The position numbers and the translations under genes were made by a program. Shown one piece after another: positions 46,325 through 61,019 of a stretch of DNA of 64,000 nucleotides (position 1 is the stretch's first letter; each line of letters begins with the position of its first letter). The stretch is taken from contig JAQPZY010001626.1 of NCBI GenBank assembly GCA_029931535.1, forward strand, positions 5,472,501 through 5,536,500, read 5' to 3'. The notes below the pieces were generated by a model. It was not told where the DNA came from and made no database searches. It was given only the letters and a program-made list of their open reading frames with translations. The stretch comes from Margaritifera margaritifera (lineage: Eukaryota > Mollusca > Bivalvia > Unionida > Margaritiferidae).

Positions 46325-46676
46325 GTTTACTGAGGTCGAATTCATTCCCTCTATGTAATGTTTATGTCTCCTGCTTGCGTGTAGTTTACTGGAGACAAAC
46401 TCATTTCCTCTATTTAATATTTATGTGTCCTGCTTGCACATTGTTTATTGGGATCAAACTCATTTCCTCTGTGTAATGTTTATGTGTCCTGCTTGTATGT
46501 TGTTTACTGGGGTTAAGCTCATTCCCTCTATGTAATGTTTGTGTCCTACTTGCATGTTGTTTACTGGGGTGAAACTCATTCCCTGTATGTAATATTTATG
46601 AGTCCTGCTTGCGTGTAGTTTACTGGGATCAAAGTCATTTCCTCTATGTAATGTTTATGTGTCCTGTTTGCATTTA
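46325..46676. repeat. 59-bp satellite, 6 copies
   Basis: 'gtttactgggg' recurs at 46325, 46384, 46443, 46502, 46559 and 46618. The unit includes 'aaactcattccctctatgtaatgtttatgtgtcctgcttg'. Unrelated to the 61-bp array that it follows. Confidence 0.95.
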
Positions 46677-46889
46677 GATAAAGTAAATTCCGAAAATGTC
46701 TGCTTCGAGAAGTTCTCCTTTAATTACACTCATAATTATAAGGGGCCGGTATATACAAGATACTTGCATGAACAAAAACGAGGTTTGCTTTCAGTAAGCA
46801 TATGTTTTGAATCTAGTATGAAACTGGATGTACGTAGCTCTTGAAAATCATACCTACTACGCCTTGGAACTCATCAACAAGAAAGGGCT

Positions 46890-47156
46890 TATCCTATATG
46901 TAGATGAATGCAAGTATCATTTTAAAGTGTTTACAGCTCCATGTAAATGAATATAAGTACCATTTTAAAGTGTTTACAGCTCCATGTAAATCAATCTAAG
47001 TACCATTTTAAAGTGTTTACAGCTCCATGTAAATCAATCTAAGTACCATTTTAAAGTGTTTACAGCTCCATGTAAATCAATCTAAGTACCATTTTAAAGT
47101 GTTTACAGCTCCATGTAAATCAATCTAAGTACCATTTTAAAGTGTTTACAGCTCCA
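46890..47156. repeat. 43-bp satellite, 6 copies
   Basis: 'acagctccatgtaaat' recurs at exactly 43-bp spacing (46933, 46976, 47019, 47062, 47105, 47148). The central copies are identical, so homogenisation is recent. Confidence 0.97.
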
Positions 47157-47387
47157 ACCCCATCTAACCATGAATCCGATTAATAAACAGGTAGACGAGA
47201 AATTCTGTGTACAGAATTGTTAGATTATCAGATCCAATATAAAATATAGGTAGTGTTAATCAGTTTTCGCATCTATTTCTGCTCTCTAGTACGTATTGTA
47301 GCAGCTGCCGATCTGTTAGAAGTACTAATACGTCAATGTGCACAGTATCAAGAGTCAGGGAAGCTAGCAACATGATCTTGTAGGGCA

Positions 47388-49576
<2,189 letters not shown>

Positions 49577-49675
49577 AACCTTTTGACTAATGGTGCCTCT
49601 GTGTATTTTGACTAATGGCACCTCTGTACCGTTTGACTAATGGTACCTCTGTGCCTTTTGGTCATTTGCCACCTC
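49577..49675. repeat. 24-27-bp tandem repeat, about 4 copies
   Basis: 'ttttgactaatggtacctctgtg' recurs with small changes. The last copy is diverged. Confidence 0.85.
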
Positions 49676-50019
49676 AATTTGTTTTACTCCCTGTACAGAG
49701 ATAGCTCACAAAGAAAACAACGTAGCAGTTCCTGCTGGTATATTTGTCTGAAACATTGTAAACCCGAAGTATTGGGACCGTATTCAATTACATTGCCCCA
49801 ATAAATGTTTCTTAAATATGGCTAGTCATTATATCCTGCATATGGTTTAAGCATTACACACTGTTATCAGCAAAATACTTCATCAAGGCTATTATTGTTG
49901 CTGTTAACATATATCGCTTGATATCTGGTAAAAAATGGAATTAAATCGAATATAGTCCCCTTACATATGGTGTTAACGCCCTTAAGTCTTGAAGATGCAT
50001 TTTGACTGCTTCAGATCAA

Positions 50020-50088
<69 letters not shown>

Positions 50089-50957
50089 GAGAGGCTTACC
50101 TTGTTACAGGCAAAGTAGCGTTGTTGGACGTTCCCTCTAAAAAGAAAAGCTTTTTCAAAGAGTAGGGCCTACCCTCTATAAAGAAAAGCTTTTATAGAAG
50201 GCACGATGAAAGCCCTACAGATGTCTCACAATAACACTCACTCTGTGCTTCTGGTAATGTCTTCATTCAACAGATATACACTTGTATAACTCTTACCTTT
50301 TGCTTTGATGATAATGTCATTAATTATAGAGCTAATTATACATCTATTTATTACTCAGCTTATCCTATGGTTAGTCCTGCTCAGTTATTCCATACTATTT
50401 AAACACGTTGTAAAAAAAACAACAAGAAAAAAAAAACTGTCTGTTCTAAGGTTAAAATGATATCAAAGAAACAATAAACTAATCCATGGACCGATTCATA
50501 ATACAAATGATTAGTGAACGTTTAATTATTTTTATTTTTTTTATCGAGAATATTATAAACTTTATGATGCTAGAACTTTATACGACTATCTTTTACGAGT
50601 GTTGGTTCAGATGAATGAAATTTAACATGAAGTTTATCATAATGTGAATGACATAGGTAATCACTAACACAGTCAGACCTTAGTATGTGTTAGGAAGGAC
50701 GTAGTTTTATTTGAACACCAGAGGCAATCACTATATTTACTATGTAGATTGCAGAGAAAATTGATCAGGATTTTATATGAAAGAATCAATTTTACTTTAT
50801 TCGTATCCGCGCTATGAAACGAGACAAAATTGAATTTATATTGCCAGTGAGATGTTATCTCCTCCGCATTATATCTTAAAACTTTATTTGCTGTTTGATA
50901 TGAATCGTAGGCGTGTATTTTCATTTTTGTGCCAGGTTATCTTCAGAACACGATAGT
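49676..50957. other. Gene-less stretch with (TA)n
   Basis: (TA)n at 50023-50082. A partial duplication 'ccctctaaaaagaaaagctttt' / 'ccctctataaagaaaagctttt' lies at 50130-50195. No gene seen. Confidence 0.6.
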
Positions 50958-51040
50958 GTATTGCCAATATCTTAGGGAATAAAGCTTGTATATTTTAGTA
51001 TTGCCAATATTTTATGGAATAAAGCTTGTATATTTTGAGC
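50958..51040. repeat. 41-bp tandem duplication
   Basis: 'gtattgccaatat', then 'ggaataaagcttgtatatttt', occurs twice in a row with three or four differences. Confidence 0.9.
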
Positions 51041-51553
51041 TCCCAGCTTTGAGAAACAAGGTAGAATTACCTTCACAAGGTTACAAAACAAAATATCGAA
51101 TATGACGACTAGTCGATTTGTCTCTTTGTTAGTGTTCAATAAATAAAACTGTAATTTCCTCTCCAGAAGCACTTTAAAAATGGCAGGGAAGATACTCATA
51201 GGGCGTGCTTTTGTTTATGAATGGAAAACTTAATAAATAAAGTACAACTATCAAACGTTGTTCCTGTATTTTTTTATCTTTTGTGGGCGAATGCCTTTTT
51301 ATAGTATTTTATTTGTAAGTTGTCAAGGCCATTTTCTGTCATGATGTAAATGGAATAACACAAGTTGGTATTTTAAATCATATTTTTATGTTTTAATTTC
51401 TATCGTTTTATTAAACCTCTGAAACTCTGTAGAGTTTTCAAAATATGCCTAGTTGCTATAATTTGCACGAGAATAAACTGATGATAATATTTTGGAAAGT
51501 TCGCTCTTGTATGTTTTTTTAAAGCGTCCTGCTAACATAAATTTCCTTTAAAC
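51041..51553. other. Gene-less AT-rich stretch
   Basis: Nothing recognised. Confidence 0.5.
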
Positions 51554-51931
51554 GTGTGCACACAACAAATTGCGGTAAATCATTATTTAATTGAAAAAAA
51601 GCAAATTATAACTTTTGTTCTTTGGATAAAAATATTAAGACAACCACAAATACCTTTCAGAAACTCATCTACATTGAACGATAGGAAGAACAAGGCTTAT
51701 CGAACTTTGAAGTTTGCCATCCTCGTCTGTACAATCACTATCTTATTGTTCAAATGCGTCAGAAACCTACAAAGTAAAATAACAGAGGATGAAAGAAAAT
51801 ATAGCAGAGTGGGAGAAGATGAGAGAATAATCTACCATCACAAAGGCACTATTTTCTCTGTTAAGATCGGTTCAAAGCATGTGTTTTTTGCATATTGTTT
51901 GTTCTATTCACTATTTTGTTTTCAAGTATGA
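51554..51931 (+). CDS. 125-codon ORF with a membrane segment, doubtful
   Basis: Open frame with basic residues (RKNKAYRTLK), then one clear hydrophobic helix (FAILVCTITILLFKCV), then a charged stretch (KITEDERKYSRVGEDER). The layout resembles the first exon of a type II membrane protein such as a Golgi transferase. The final part is AT-driven hydrophobic sequence. No clear donor site or partner exon was found. Probably chance; kept as a candidate exon. Confidence 0.25.
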   Translation: MCTQQIAVNHYLIEKKQIITFVLWIKILRQPQIPFRNSSTLNDRKNKAYRTLKFAILVCTITILLFKCVRNLQSKITEDERKYSRVGEDERIIYHHKGTIFSVKIGSKHVFFAYCLFYSLFCFQV

Positions 51932-52249
51932 ATACACAATTAAAGTTCATATAATAGAGTAACGACGCTTTTACGGAGGCGAACTATTCCTGAAGACAAA
52001 TTTTATAGGCAGTTAGTGATGTCTTTAGATTGGGTTTTTATTGACAATAGGAAGTTCAGAGAGTATTTTATACCATGATTGTATGGCGTCTGTATCTCTC
52101 CTTTCGTAAATGACCAAGCACAATACAAGGACATCTGCTTCCATGGACATGAGAGATTCCACCATATAACCTAGTTGACATTATTAATTCAAGTGTGTAA
52201 AGTTTTAACATGGTGATGTGCCCTGTATATAGATTTACAATTTCTCAGT

Positions 52250-52251
<2 letters not shown>
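51932..52251. other. Gene-less stretch
   Basis: Nothing recognised. Confidence 0.5.
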
Positions 52252-52331
<80 letters not shown>

Positions 52332-52476
52332 GGGGTCAGAGTAAGGTCACTAAACTTTGATCTAGCTTAAGAAAATAAACATAATTTAAAGAGAAGAAGT
52401 AAAATTGATTTTCTAATTACTCGTAAGATACTTTTGATTCGTCGAACTGCTCGAATATTGTTTGCATAGCTTGGGC

Positions 52477-52552
<76 letters not shown>

Positions 52553-52633
52553 CCATGATATACACTGTATCCAACTAACTTATGACCTTACAGTGTCTAT
52601 TGTAATAAGGTAAAACAGAGAAAATATGTCGAT

Positions 52634-52674
<41 letters not shown>

Positions 52675-52820
52675 TGGGGTCAGAGTAAGGTCACTAAACT
52701 TTGATCTAGCTTAAGAAGATAAACATAATTTAAAGAGAAGAAGTAAAATTGATTTTCTAATTACTCGTAAGATACTTTTGATTCGTCGAACTGCTCGAAT
52801 ATTGTTTGCATAGCTTGCGC

Positions 52821-52872
<52 letters not shown>

Positions 52873-52953
52873 CCATGATATACACTGTATCCAACTAACT
52901 TATGACCTTACAGTGTCTATTGTAATAAGGTAAAACAGAGAAAATATGTCGAT

Positions 52954-52993
<40 letters not shown>

Positions 52994-53140
52994 ATGGGGT
53001 CAGAGTAAGGTCACTAAACTTTGATCTAGCTTAAGAAGATAAACATAATTTAAAGAGAAGAAGTAAAATTGATTTTCTAATTACTCGTAAGATACTTTTG
53101 ATTCGTCGAACTGCTCGAATATTGTTTGCATAGCTTGCGC

Positions 53141-53206
<66 letters not shown>

Positions 53207-53280
53207 ATGATATACACTGTATCCAACTAACTTATGACCTTACAGTGTCTATTGTAATAAGGTAAAACAAAGAAAATGTG
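52252..53280. repeat. Three-copy macrosatellite (about 320-345 bp)
   Basis: Each unit is (GA)n, then a unique block 'gtcagagtaaggtcactaaactttg ... cgaatattgtttgcatagcttg', then (TA)n, then 'atccatgatatacactgtatcc ... gtcgata'. The block starts at 52335, 52679 and 52999. Unique parts are almost identical, and differences lie in the lengths of the two microsatellites. This points to recent unequal exchange. Confidence 0.96.
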
Positions 53281-53465
53281 TCGATATCTGGCCAAGTATT
53301 TTGTTCATTCGCTACTTCAATGAAACCTGGTGGGAGCACTGTCCGTGACTATTTGATAGTATATAAAATCAAAGAAAGTACAAGTATCCTGCTTTATTTC
53401 CTATAACGTGACGGCAAATAAAATATCAATCGACAGATAATATAACAAACAAATGTGTGTGTTTT

Positions 53466-53520
<55 letters not shown>

Positions 53521-54115
53521 GGTGGCTCAAGGCATAAATTAAAGTCAAAGAATTTCCTGAATATGAATTTTATTTGTCTTAGGATCAATTACTGATCAGT
53601 AGAGAATAATTAGATAAATTCGGACGGTAATGACACGAAGAACCAGTCTAATAGGTCGAAAGAATTTAACTTTCTGGTGTAAGTAGTTAGACTTTTCAAC
53701 TCAAATTGTTTGATTTCCAAGCCCGAACTGTATGCACACATGTGATAATAGGTTAGGTTGATTTTAAATGTCAGCTTTCTAAATGCGCCAATCATACACC
53801 TATGAACAATTATTCTACGGTAATATTTCAGAATCATATTGAGTTTCCTGTTGCCTTGGGAAAATATTGCGGAAATCTATACATATTTTTTCAAAAACGG
53901 TTTTGCACACACTAAGTGGCGTTCAGTCAGAAGCTTAATTGCTATAAATCTTTTAGTTTTCAAACTTTCAACTTTTTCTTACTGTTTTTCAAGCTAATGG
54001 TACAATGATCAACAGCTGACACATGAGAAAATATCTGTTTGGACTCATAAAAAACAATGAATAATTGATAGAGTCAACTACAATGACAATTCCTATTTGT
54101 TTAGTGTACGATTAT
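53281..54115. other. Gene-less stretch with (GT)n
   Basis: (GT)n at 53454-53516. Short minus-strand frames are unsupported. Confidence 0.6.
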
Positions 54116-54493
54116 CAACCAATTCAGTGCAAACACTGAAACCTGAAACAATGCTTTATTTCGATGCGACTAGGTAAATAATAAAAGAACAAGGACACTC
54201 GTTAAATTTAAAATAGTTTGATATTTAAGAATATTTATTTTCTGTGCCTTTTTTTGCCACTAACATTCAGAGACAGCATTCGTTTTAGCAGGCTAATTAC
54301 ATCTATGTTTCTTTAGTTTGGTGTACGCTGGTGTGCTTTGTCTAATCACCCATTGCGAAAACTAAGGGATCCGAATATCAACTAATTCAGTGCAAACACT
54401 GAAACCTGAAACGATACCTTTATTTTGATGTGAGTAGGTAAATAATGACATCACACAGCCATTTGTTAAATTTAAAATAGTTTGGTCTTTATG
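54116..54493. repeat. Dispersed direct duplication of about 110 bp
   Basis: 54116-54225 and 54381-54493 share 'aattcagtgcaaacactgaaacctgaaac' and end in 'gttaaatttaaaatagtttg'. About 265 bp separates their starts. Confidence 0.9.
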
Positions 54494-54564
54494 GCACAAC
54501 AAATAAATTAAAATGAATCAATATTTAATTTAAATTACAGCTCCATCATGATCTCATCATTTGC

Positions 54565-54670
54565 AGTCAGTATGTGCCTGTGATCACAAGGTCACATACC
54601 TTACTACTGAAATACACCCAATATGTGCATGTGATCACAAGGCCACTTTCCTTACTAGTGCAACACACAA
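54565..54670. repeat. 52-bp tandem duplication
   Basis: 'tatgtgcctgtgatcacaaggtcac' and 'tatgtgcatgtgatcacaaggccac' are about 52 bp apart with matching flanks. Confidence 0.85.
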
Positions 54671-54712
54671 TACTATCGTGTTATTGAAATCTTACTACTA
54701 CCTTAAAAGGAG

Positions 54713-54958
54713 TTGATAAATACTGCAATTGTGCTGCCTCAAAATCACAAAAGCGAGATGGAACGTAAAAATAGTCGATACCAACGATGCAGAGACTGTT
54801 CATTTAGTAAGCAACACGACTGCAAAAGATCAAAAGGATATTTTTACATCCCAGAAGAATTTGATGATTACACATTTATGTGTATATATGGTACGACCAT
54901 AAATACATATATTGTCATCAGCATACTAAAACCTTTCATCTTTATCGTTCACTCCTAA
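54713..54958 (+). other. 81-codon frame with Cys-rich core, unassigned
   Basis: The frame includes RYQRCRDCSFSKQHDCKRSK and YFYIPEEFDDYTF, more protein-like than its surroundings. A 'gtacga' after 54888 could act as a donor. It lies near plus-strand coding traces of an unidentified element, so it may be a relic. Confidence 0.3.
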
Positions 54959-55109
54959 TTTGATTCCCTCTAGAAACTTCTGACTTTGTATAATGTGTAT
55001 AAATCGTACAGCAACACACATTAAAGAATAGTTTAGTTTCTTTTTTTTAATCTGTTTCATCTTTCAATGTTCTAATTATTCCAAGCAAAGCAGTATTATT
55101 TGCACCCAT

Positions 55110-56180
55110 TTATGTGTTTATTTTATCTTTAACTGCATCAGTTCTTTCACTTGTTGCGATAAAATTTGTATCTACTTCTGTTTTGAATGCATCTATTTCC
55201 GTTGTAAACCCTTGTTCTTCACCATTTACATCTTTTCTGATTCTTGTTATCCTTTTGTCTATTTTGTCAATACTACCTTGCTTCACACCGATATTTTACC
55301 AACTTCTTGATATACATATTCTTTGGTTTCCGTTCTTGATTCTTATCTAGCCTGTTCTATTCTAACAGTTAGCTTTTTGTTAACTGCAGGTAAAGACAGA
55401 CCATTTAACATTTTGATTTTTTTTGGTCGTTTAAATCACTAATAGATAAATCGTAAGTCGTTTTCATAGAGCTTTTCGTGCTGTCGTTAATATTTTTTTG
55501 CTGTTGTTGTCATCTATCTTTTTGGTTATATTGGTTAAATAATTTTCCTTTTGCAACTTTGACAAAGTATTAGTGTATGCAATCACCTCTTTGTTGAAGT
55601 TATTAATACTAATGGCAAATTGATTAATGAGCTTTTAATATCTTGATCATTTTGTTTCACTTCGTTCTTTAAGTCATTTTATAGGTGCTAGGTTTGGATT
55701 GTAAAGTGCCAGACTATTCCAGATATTTCTTTCTTTGTTCCATATCACCCTCAAATGCATCCATCTCTGAGTTTATCCTTTCTTCAATTGGCTGCAGATA
55801 TTATTGCATATTTGGTGTTTCTCCTGATCCTTCTCCCTACAGTTTGCAATGCTTCTATAACATTAAGATAACTTATTAAATCGCTGTTGAAACAAGTCCC
55901 GTGCATCTAAAATCTATTTCCTGCTGTCATCAATTATTTGTGTGTAAGTCCTGAATTATAATGGTTATTTTATTACCACTCTGTTTAACAGAAGATATTT
56001 TGTTGTCAGTTTGTTTAATAGAAGATTTTTTGTTGTCTGTCTCGTTAATACAAGATATTTTGTTTTCTGGTTGTTTAATACAAGATATTTTGTTGTCTGA
56101 CTCCTTGTCGCAATATCTGTCGAATTATTATCCTCCAAAGTATACGTGTATTTACAACGTGTTTAGTAGGTGCATCGCTT
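55110..56180 (-). pseudogene. Coiled-coil protein relic with 33-bp repeats
   Basis: The minus strand reads helical, charged text such as DKIDKRITRIRKDVNGEEQ and TEIDAFKTEVDTNF (about 55130-55270). Between 55970 and 56110 a 33-bp unit recurs about four times ('agatattttgttgtc', 'tgtttaata'), giving 11-residue repeats with the core DNKIS on the minus strand. Fibre-like coiled-coil proteins look like this. Several stops and frame changes. Function unknown. Confidence 0.45.
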
Positions 56181-56575
56181 AATTTTATTTTATTACATGA
56201 ACAAGTAATACAGTGGTTATTCATGTTTAGATAACAGTAATTGTTTACTCCTCTGTTTTTCTTCGACCGATTTGTCTTATTTCACTATGTACTCATACTG
56301 ATATTTCTGCCATTTGTTGTCACTTTATTGACTTGATTGTTCTAATTATCTAATGTGAAAAACGTATATTACATGCTTTCCATGAATGTATATAACTTTT
56401 CCATTTTCATCTTTAATACTAATATGTAATCTATTTCTTGAACCCCTCTATAATTTCTTGCAGTTACCTTTAACATTAAACGAATCAAAGTCACTATGAA
56501 ACACATTTGTAATATGTAGAGACACTAGTAAGCATGAATAACTACCATTAAAGTAAGTTTTCGTGTTATTTTTTT

Positions 56576-57029
56576 TTAATTGATAAAAATGTATACATTT
56601 TTAAGTTTCAAAAGCTCACAAGCAGTATCATATTCAGTAGATGCCTGTAGGGATATCTCACTATAGAATGCTAATAATTTAGAGTTGTACATTGTGGAAT
56701 TATTAGATGCGGTGACTATAACTTTTGAATTGTATTTCAAACACTCGATATTAATACTTTCACCGTTTTCAGTCATACCCTCTTTAACTTTTGGTAATGT
56801 ACATTTCAATGTTGTAAAATCCACCAGGAATTAAAACATATTTTGTTTCATTCTTGTCGTTGATGTAATATAATATGTTGTTTTTTAATTCGTAGGAAAT
56901 AGTGCAATAACCGGCAAAAAAAACTATTCTCTGTAATGAGATCGATAGTTTACCTCCGCTGACATCAACTGGATTTGCTGAATAGATTTCTTTCTCAGAC
57001 TGTCCTTCATTCGTAATATAATTTTCCAA
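56576..57029 (-). pseudogene. Possible capsid-type fragment in two overlapping frames
   Basis: The upstream part (57029-56784) has a Lys/Asn-rich middle and 'LIPGGFYNIEMYI'. The continuation (56824-56576) is in another frame with IECLKYNSKVIVTASNNS. The overlap of about 40 bp indicates a frameshift in one former gene. The Ile-Pro-x-Gly-x-Tyr-x-Ile pattern recalls small capsid-like proteins in DNA elements of invertebrates, but I cannot confirm the family. Confidence 0.35.
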
Positions 57030-57214
57030 TATGTCTTTGATAAATTAATGTTTACATGTATTTAATTCTGTTTACTGTAAGATAATCCTTCAATGAATTT
57101 CTCTCCTCTAAAAGCCTTCTTTTTTTTTGCTCCCATGTGCATTGTTCACCTTATATCTGTTATACTGGTTAACTACCAAATTAAACTCTTCGTAACTCAC
57201 CTCTTTGTCACTTA

Positions 57215-58030
57215 TTGCCTTGCTTATCATCTATACTGTTTAGCTTACTAATCGCAAAATTCACTGTCTCATCATGTTTCATAACTTTGTTGCAGATCAA
57301 CCTTTCCTTGAAAGCTTTTGTAAATAACCCAAGTAAAGTTGCACAACATCGAGTGCAATCTAGAGGTACAGTAATTTATGATCTTATTTCCGCTATTACC
57401 AGACCAGCAGGTGATATATCCTTACCACCTGAAACTGTAGCCATGCTAATTTCTAGCCAGGTCAGAACCCGATGTGCTGTTTTGTATTTCTGTCTGACAC
57501 CTCTGTTTCGTTCGATCTCAATAGTAAATCATTCTTAATTTCGTTTACCCTTTGTAACCTGAAATTCATTTTATTGTCTTTTTGAAGTGTAAATGTTTTA
57601 TCAACCATTTGTATTTATGAAATAGTCTGTTTAATAATTTAATTATTTTATCTGAATTCCGTTCGCTACCAAGAAGTTTCATGTAAACTCTGAAACTGAA
57701 ATTGGAATAATCATTTTGAATTCCTTATCAAATTCAAATTTATTTGATGAACCTATCGACATAACAAATATCTTTATGCAAAACATACCTGATACAATGT
57801 TAAGATCCGGACCAGCAGCCGCATAGTAAAGAGTAATAATTATGTTATTTGTTCACTTATTTATTACTGTGAAAGTTTACGATACTTTTTGCGTTTATTT
57901 GTTTGTTTTTCTTTACTAAATATATATTGTTCTTGCTTGGAAAATTTCTGGGATCTGATTTTCCTGCTTTTTTTAACAGTAACTAATCTAACTGGTTGCC
58001 CGCTATGTGGTTCTTTAGGGTTGAAAATGT
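57215..58030 (-). pseudogene. Relic segment, first copy of a duplicated pair
   Basis: Aligns with 61960-62700: 'ccaccTGAAACTG.AGCCATGCTAA' at about 57426 and 62128, 'tcaaattcaaattt' at 57729 and 62406, 'catagtaaagagta' at 57822 and 62497. The minus strand has short codon-like pieces (VSGGKDISPAGLVIAEI). Function unknown. Confidence 0.45.
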
Positions 58031-59059
58031 AACCAACTTAGCTATTTCTGCAAATCAACACCAACACTAAACTAACAATACCATTACCTATTCAGTAATA
58101 CATCTACTTGTTTGAACTAGCATTTTCATGTTCCATTGGTGTTGAATTTTCTTGTTCTGTTGAAAATTTGTACCCTTTGCTTTTTTGTTTTAAGTTGTTT
58201 TGATTTAAATCCAAGTTGTCTTCCAAGTTCAACACTACCTGGATCTTTATTCTTATATGAAGCTTTTTTCAACCTTTCTTTCGGACTTATTTTCATCTAT
58301 GAATTTACTTCAATCACGTAGTTGGACAATTAACAGATCAAGTCCGTAACTTTAGAGATAACATTGAAAAACAAAATTAAAACGTTAAAGAAAAATCACC
58401 ATTAGGTGATAGGCTAAAACCATTGTTCCGAAGATAAAGGTGTGACAATTGCCGCCATTGTTATAGCTATAGATTTGAATGCAACTACTCTTGCTCTGTC
58501 ATAGCAAATTTGGTAAGAACAAAAGTAGTTTTATTTTCTCCTGCTACATTACTTCTACAACCGCTCCAGTTCCACATACTCCTGCTCCTCCTACTCCAAG
58601 TGGATTATTTTTGCATGAAAAAATGACTTGCTAAACAAGCAGCAGCAGCAGCTTTGCCTAGATATTTGGTAGTGTAATAAACTGGCTTTTGAATACAGAC
58701 GTGGAGGTTGTTATTTGTGAATTGATAATGTACTTTTTACTTGTTCTTGCATTAATTGGCCTTCTGTTTCCATATTTGATAGGGTGTAGACGCGGCAACG
58801 ACGTGGGTTAGAAGTTCATAATCTATTTTAAAAAGGTGTATTAAGCAAGCTCCTACAGCAATATACATAAATATAGATGCCTTTTTTGTCTATTTCATTA
58901 TATTTGTCTTTTAAATCACCATGTGTGTTCTTCTTGCCTATATAGTTCTTATACGCGTGTTCTTCTTTACTTTCAATGCATATCTTTATGATGACTTTTT
59001 ACAGACTATTTATCAGCACAACGTCAGTATTTATAGGACTGTTCAGTCCCATTTTAAAG
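58031..59059. other. Stretch with no clear content
   Basis: AT-rich. Plus-strand open frames at 58136-58321 and 58921-59169 look like antisense shadows of minus-strand relics. Confidence 0.4.
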
Positions 59060-59730
59060 TTATTAGACGAGTATTAAAAGTTATTCTTGTACCCAGCATT
59101 GCTACAAATTTTCAGAACCATATCACTAGGCGTGGAAAATATACCATAACCATCAAAAGCATAGTCTAGTCTAATTTTAAAATCTGAAATATATTTCTGA
59201 AATTTTGTTTACATTTGTTCATCTGAGTCGTAACCTTGGTTTCCTAAAATTAATTTTTCAAATAATCTTTTGAGTGAATCTTGAACAGTTGAAACAAGTC
59301 TGTATTATAGATATTCTGTTTAGAACTTGAGCACCCAATACGCAAAAATCACATATGATCTAATGATTTAATTTGATCTTGAAATACTTTAATTGCAGAA
59401 AAAAATGTTTCCATCCTGCTTTTTAATAACTTGTTACCATTGAGTTCATTTTATCATCTGACAATATTCTCTAGTATTCAACGGTACCTGCTGTATAGTC
59501 ATAATGACGTTTGTAAGTATTTAACACATCAGCTGGTGTAAGGACTCGAAACCTTTGATGCACAGTTTTATGTTCTTCTGGTCCCTTGTCAACCAAGTAT
59601 TTTTTTTCTTTCCCATTCATGTATGTCTAGCAATGATCTTGTGGAATTTGAAAGTTATTACAAACTGTGTGAATTCGTTTTAGATCTAAGTTGTAGTTGC
59701 TTACATTACGAGCTTGTTCATTAGGTACTG
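59060..59730 (-). pseudogene. Unidentified coding relic
   Basis: The minus strand reads FDGYGIFSTPSDMVLKICSN (about 59150-59090) and, further upstream in the gene, 'YLVDKGPEEHKTVHQRFRVL' and TPADVLNTYKRHYDYTAGTV (about 59600-59480). The text is protein-like with few low-complexity residues, broken by stops. No family recognised. Confidence 0.4.
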
Positions 59731-60639
59731 CACATTTAGATAATAGTTTTCATATTTGAAAGTAGACATGAAACCTGTATTCTAATTTTACTAACTCCGG
59801 CACGCTTTTATTCGTTACATGCCAGTAAGATATTTTACATCCTGTTACATTGTGCTTTGTATCTGTTCACTGAAGCATCACTGTCCAATCTTAAAATGTA
59901 GTCATCATAAAAATAGAATGGTTTGTATGTGAAATAATCCCTTTTCGTGTAGTAAATTTTCATGTCTGTAAATATTTTTGCATGTATTCGTTAACTGGAG
60001 AGTTAAATTGAGTTTAAGGCCAAGGATAACGTGTTGCACTTGTTAATTTATTGAATATGAAGTGTGGTTTTTCATTGTCACATAATTGTATTCAATAATT
60101 CTTTTGAACTAAATATTGAAGTCGCGTTAGTGAGCTCATGTTAGGTCGGCCGTATAGATGGCTTGGAAACTGTTTAATCTAATTATGATTATGTGTGATG
60201 TCTAACGGTGAAAAATGAGGTGATGGTTGCCTAGAAAATAAATACTATTTTTATGGTTTTATTTTTGTTTGACGATGATTGTGCTATTTTCCTTTGTGTG
60301 TTCGTTATGAACTAAACTCTCACGTGATATCTCGTCAAGTCTCGTGGGAAGAATGTTGACCACGTCGTGGGAATAGCGTTGACCACCTTTATTACCCCTA
60401 ACCTGTCGTTTGTGTTGCGAGCAAGCGAGTGCAGCAATACAGCTGGGTAACAGTTTATTGTATTAGCATGTGAATTGTAAAATAATATCGATTTTTAAAA
60501 ACAATTCTACACTTGATAATGATAGAAGTCATAACAAATGGGATTTATTTGTAAAATTGCAGTAATTTTTAATGTATGTGTGTGTAAGTTCCTTTATTAT
60601 TGTTTAGTTAATTACTAACATGATGAAAGCAAAGCATGT
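59731..60639. other. Gene-less stretch
   Basis: A somewhat GC-richer patch at 60290-60460 ('gtctcgtgggaagaatgttgaccac' and a partial repeat of it) stands out. No gene called. Confidence 0.4.
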
Positions 60640-61000
60640 ACACAGTTTTCGAGAAATTTATATACAGTCAGTAAATGACAACATTCCACGTCGTCATGAG
60701 TACGTGTTAAAGGGTATCCGAAAATTTTAAGAATGGTTTTATAGTTATTTGTCTGACATTAATAGTAAATAGCAATCATATTTTAATTACTTATGAAAGA
60801 TGATCATTATTCTATGCTAAATAGTTTTCAAAATTATTCGGAAATCACTGATCACTCTGATCCTTGATTTCAGTATCACGTACTTTATGCGAATAAGTAT
60901 GCTATTGTAAGGTACATCGTTAGGAATCGTTTTGAAGGCATACCACCTGAGAATTTATTTGACTTTTTACAAGAATACTATTTACACAAGAAATTGTGAC
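60620..61000 (+). pseudogene. Plus-strand coding trace
   Basis: Two protein-like pieces: NIPRRHEYVLKGIRKF near 60687-60733 and, in another frame near 60905-60998, YAIVRYIVRNRFEGIPPENL ending in a stop. The first resembles 'KCHRKKYEYTLKGRRF' near 63590. Family unknown. Confidence 0.35.
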
Positions 61001-61019
61001 CCTATGTTTTTATATTTAC

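Noticed and set aside
58921..59169. 82-codon plus-strand frame
   Set aside because: Antisense shadow of the more protein-like minus-strand text at 59060-59170.
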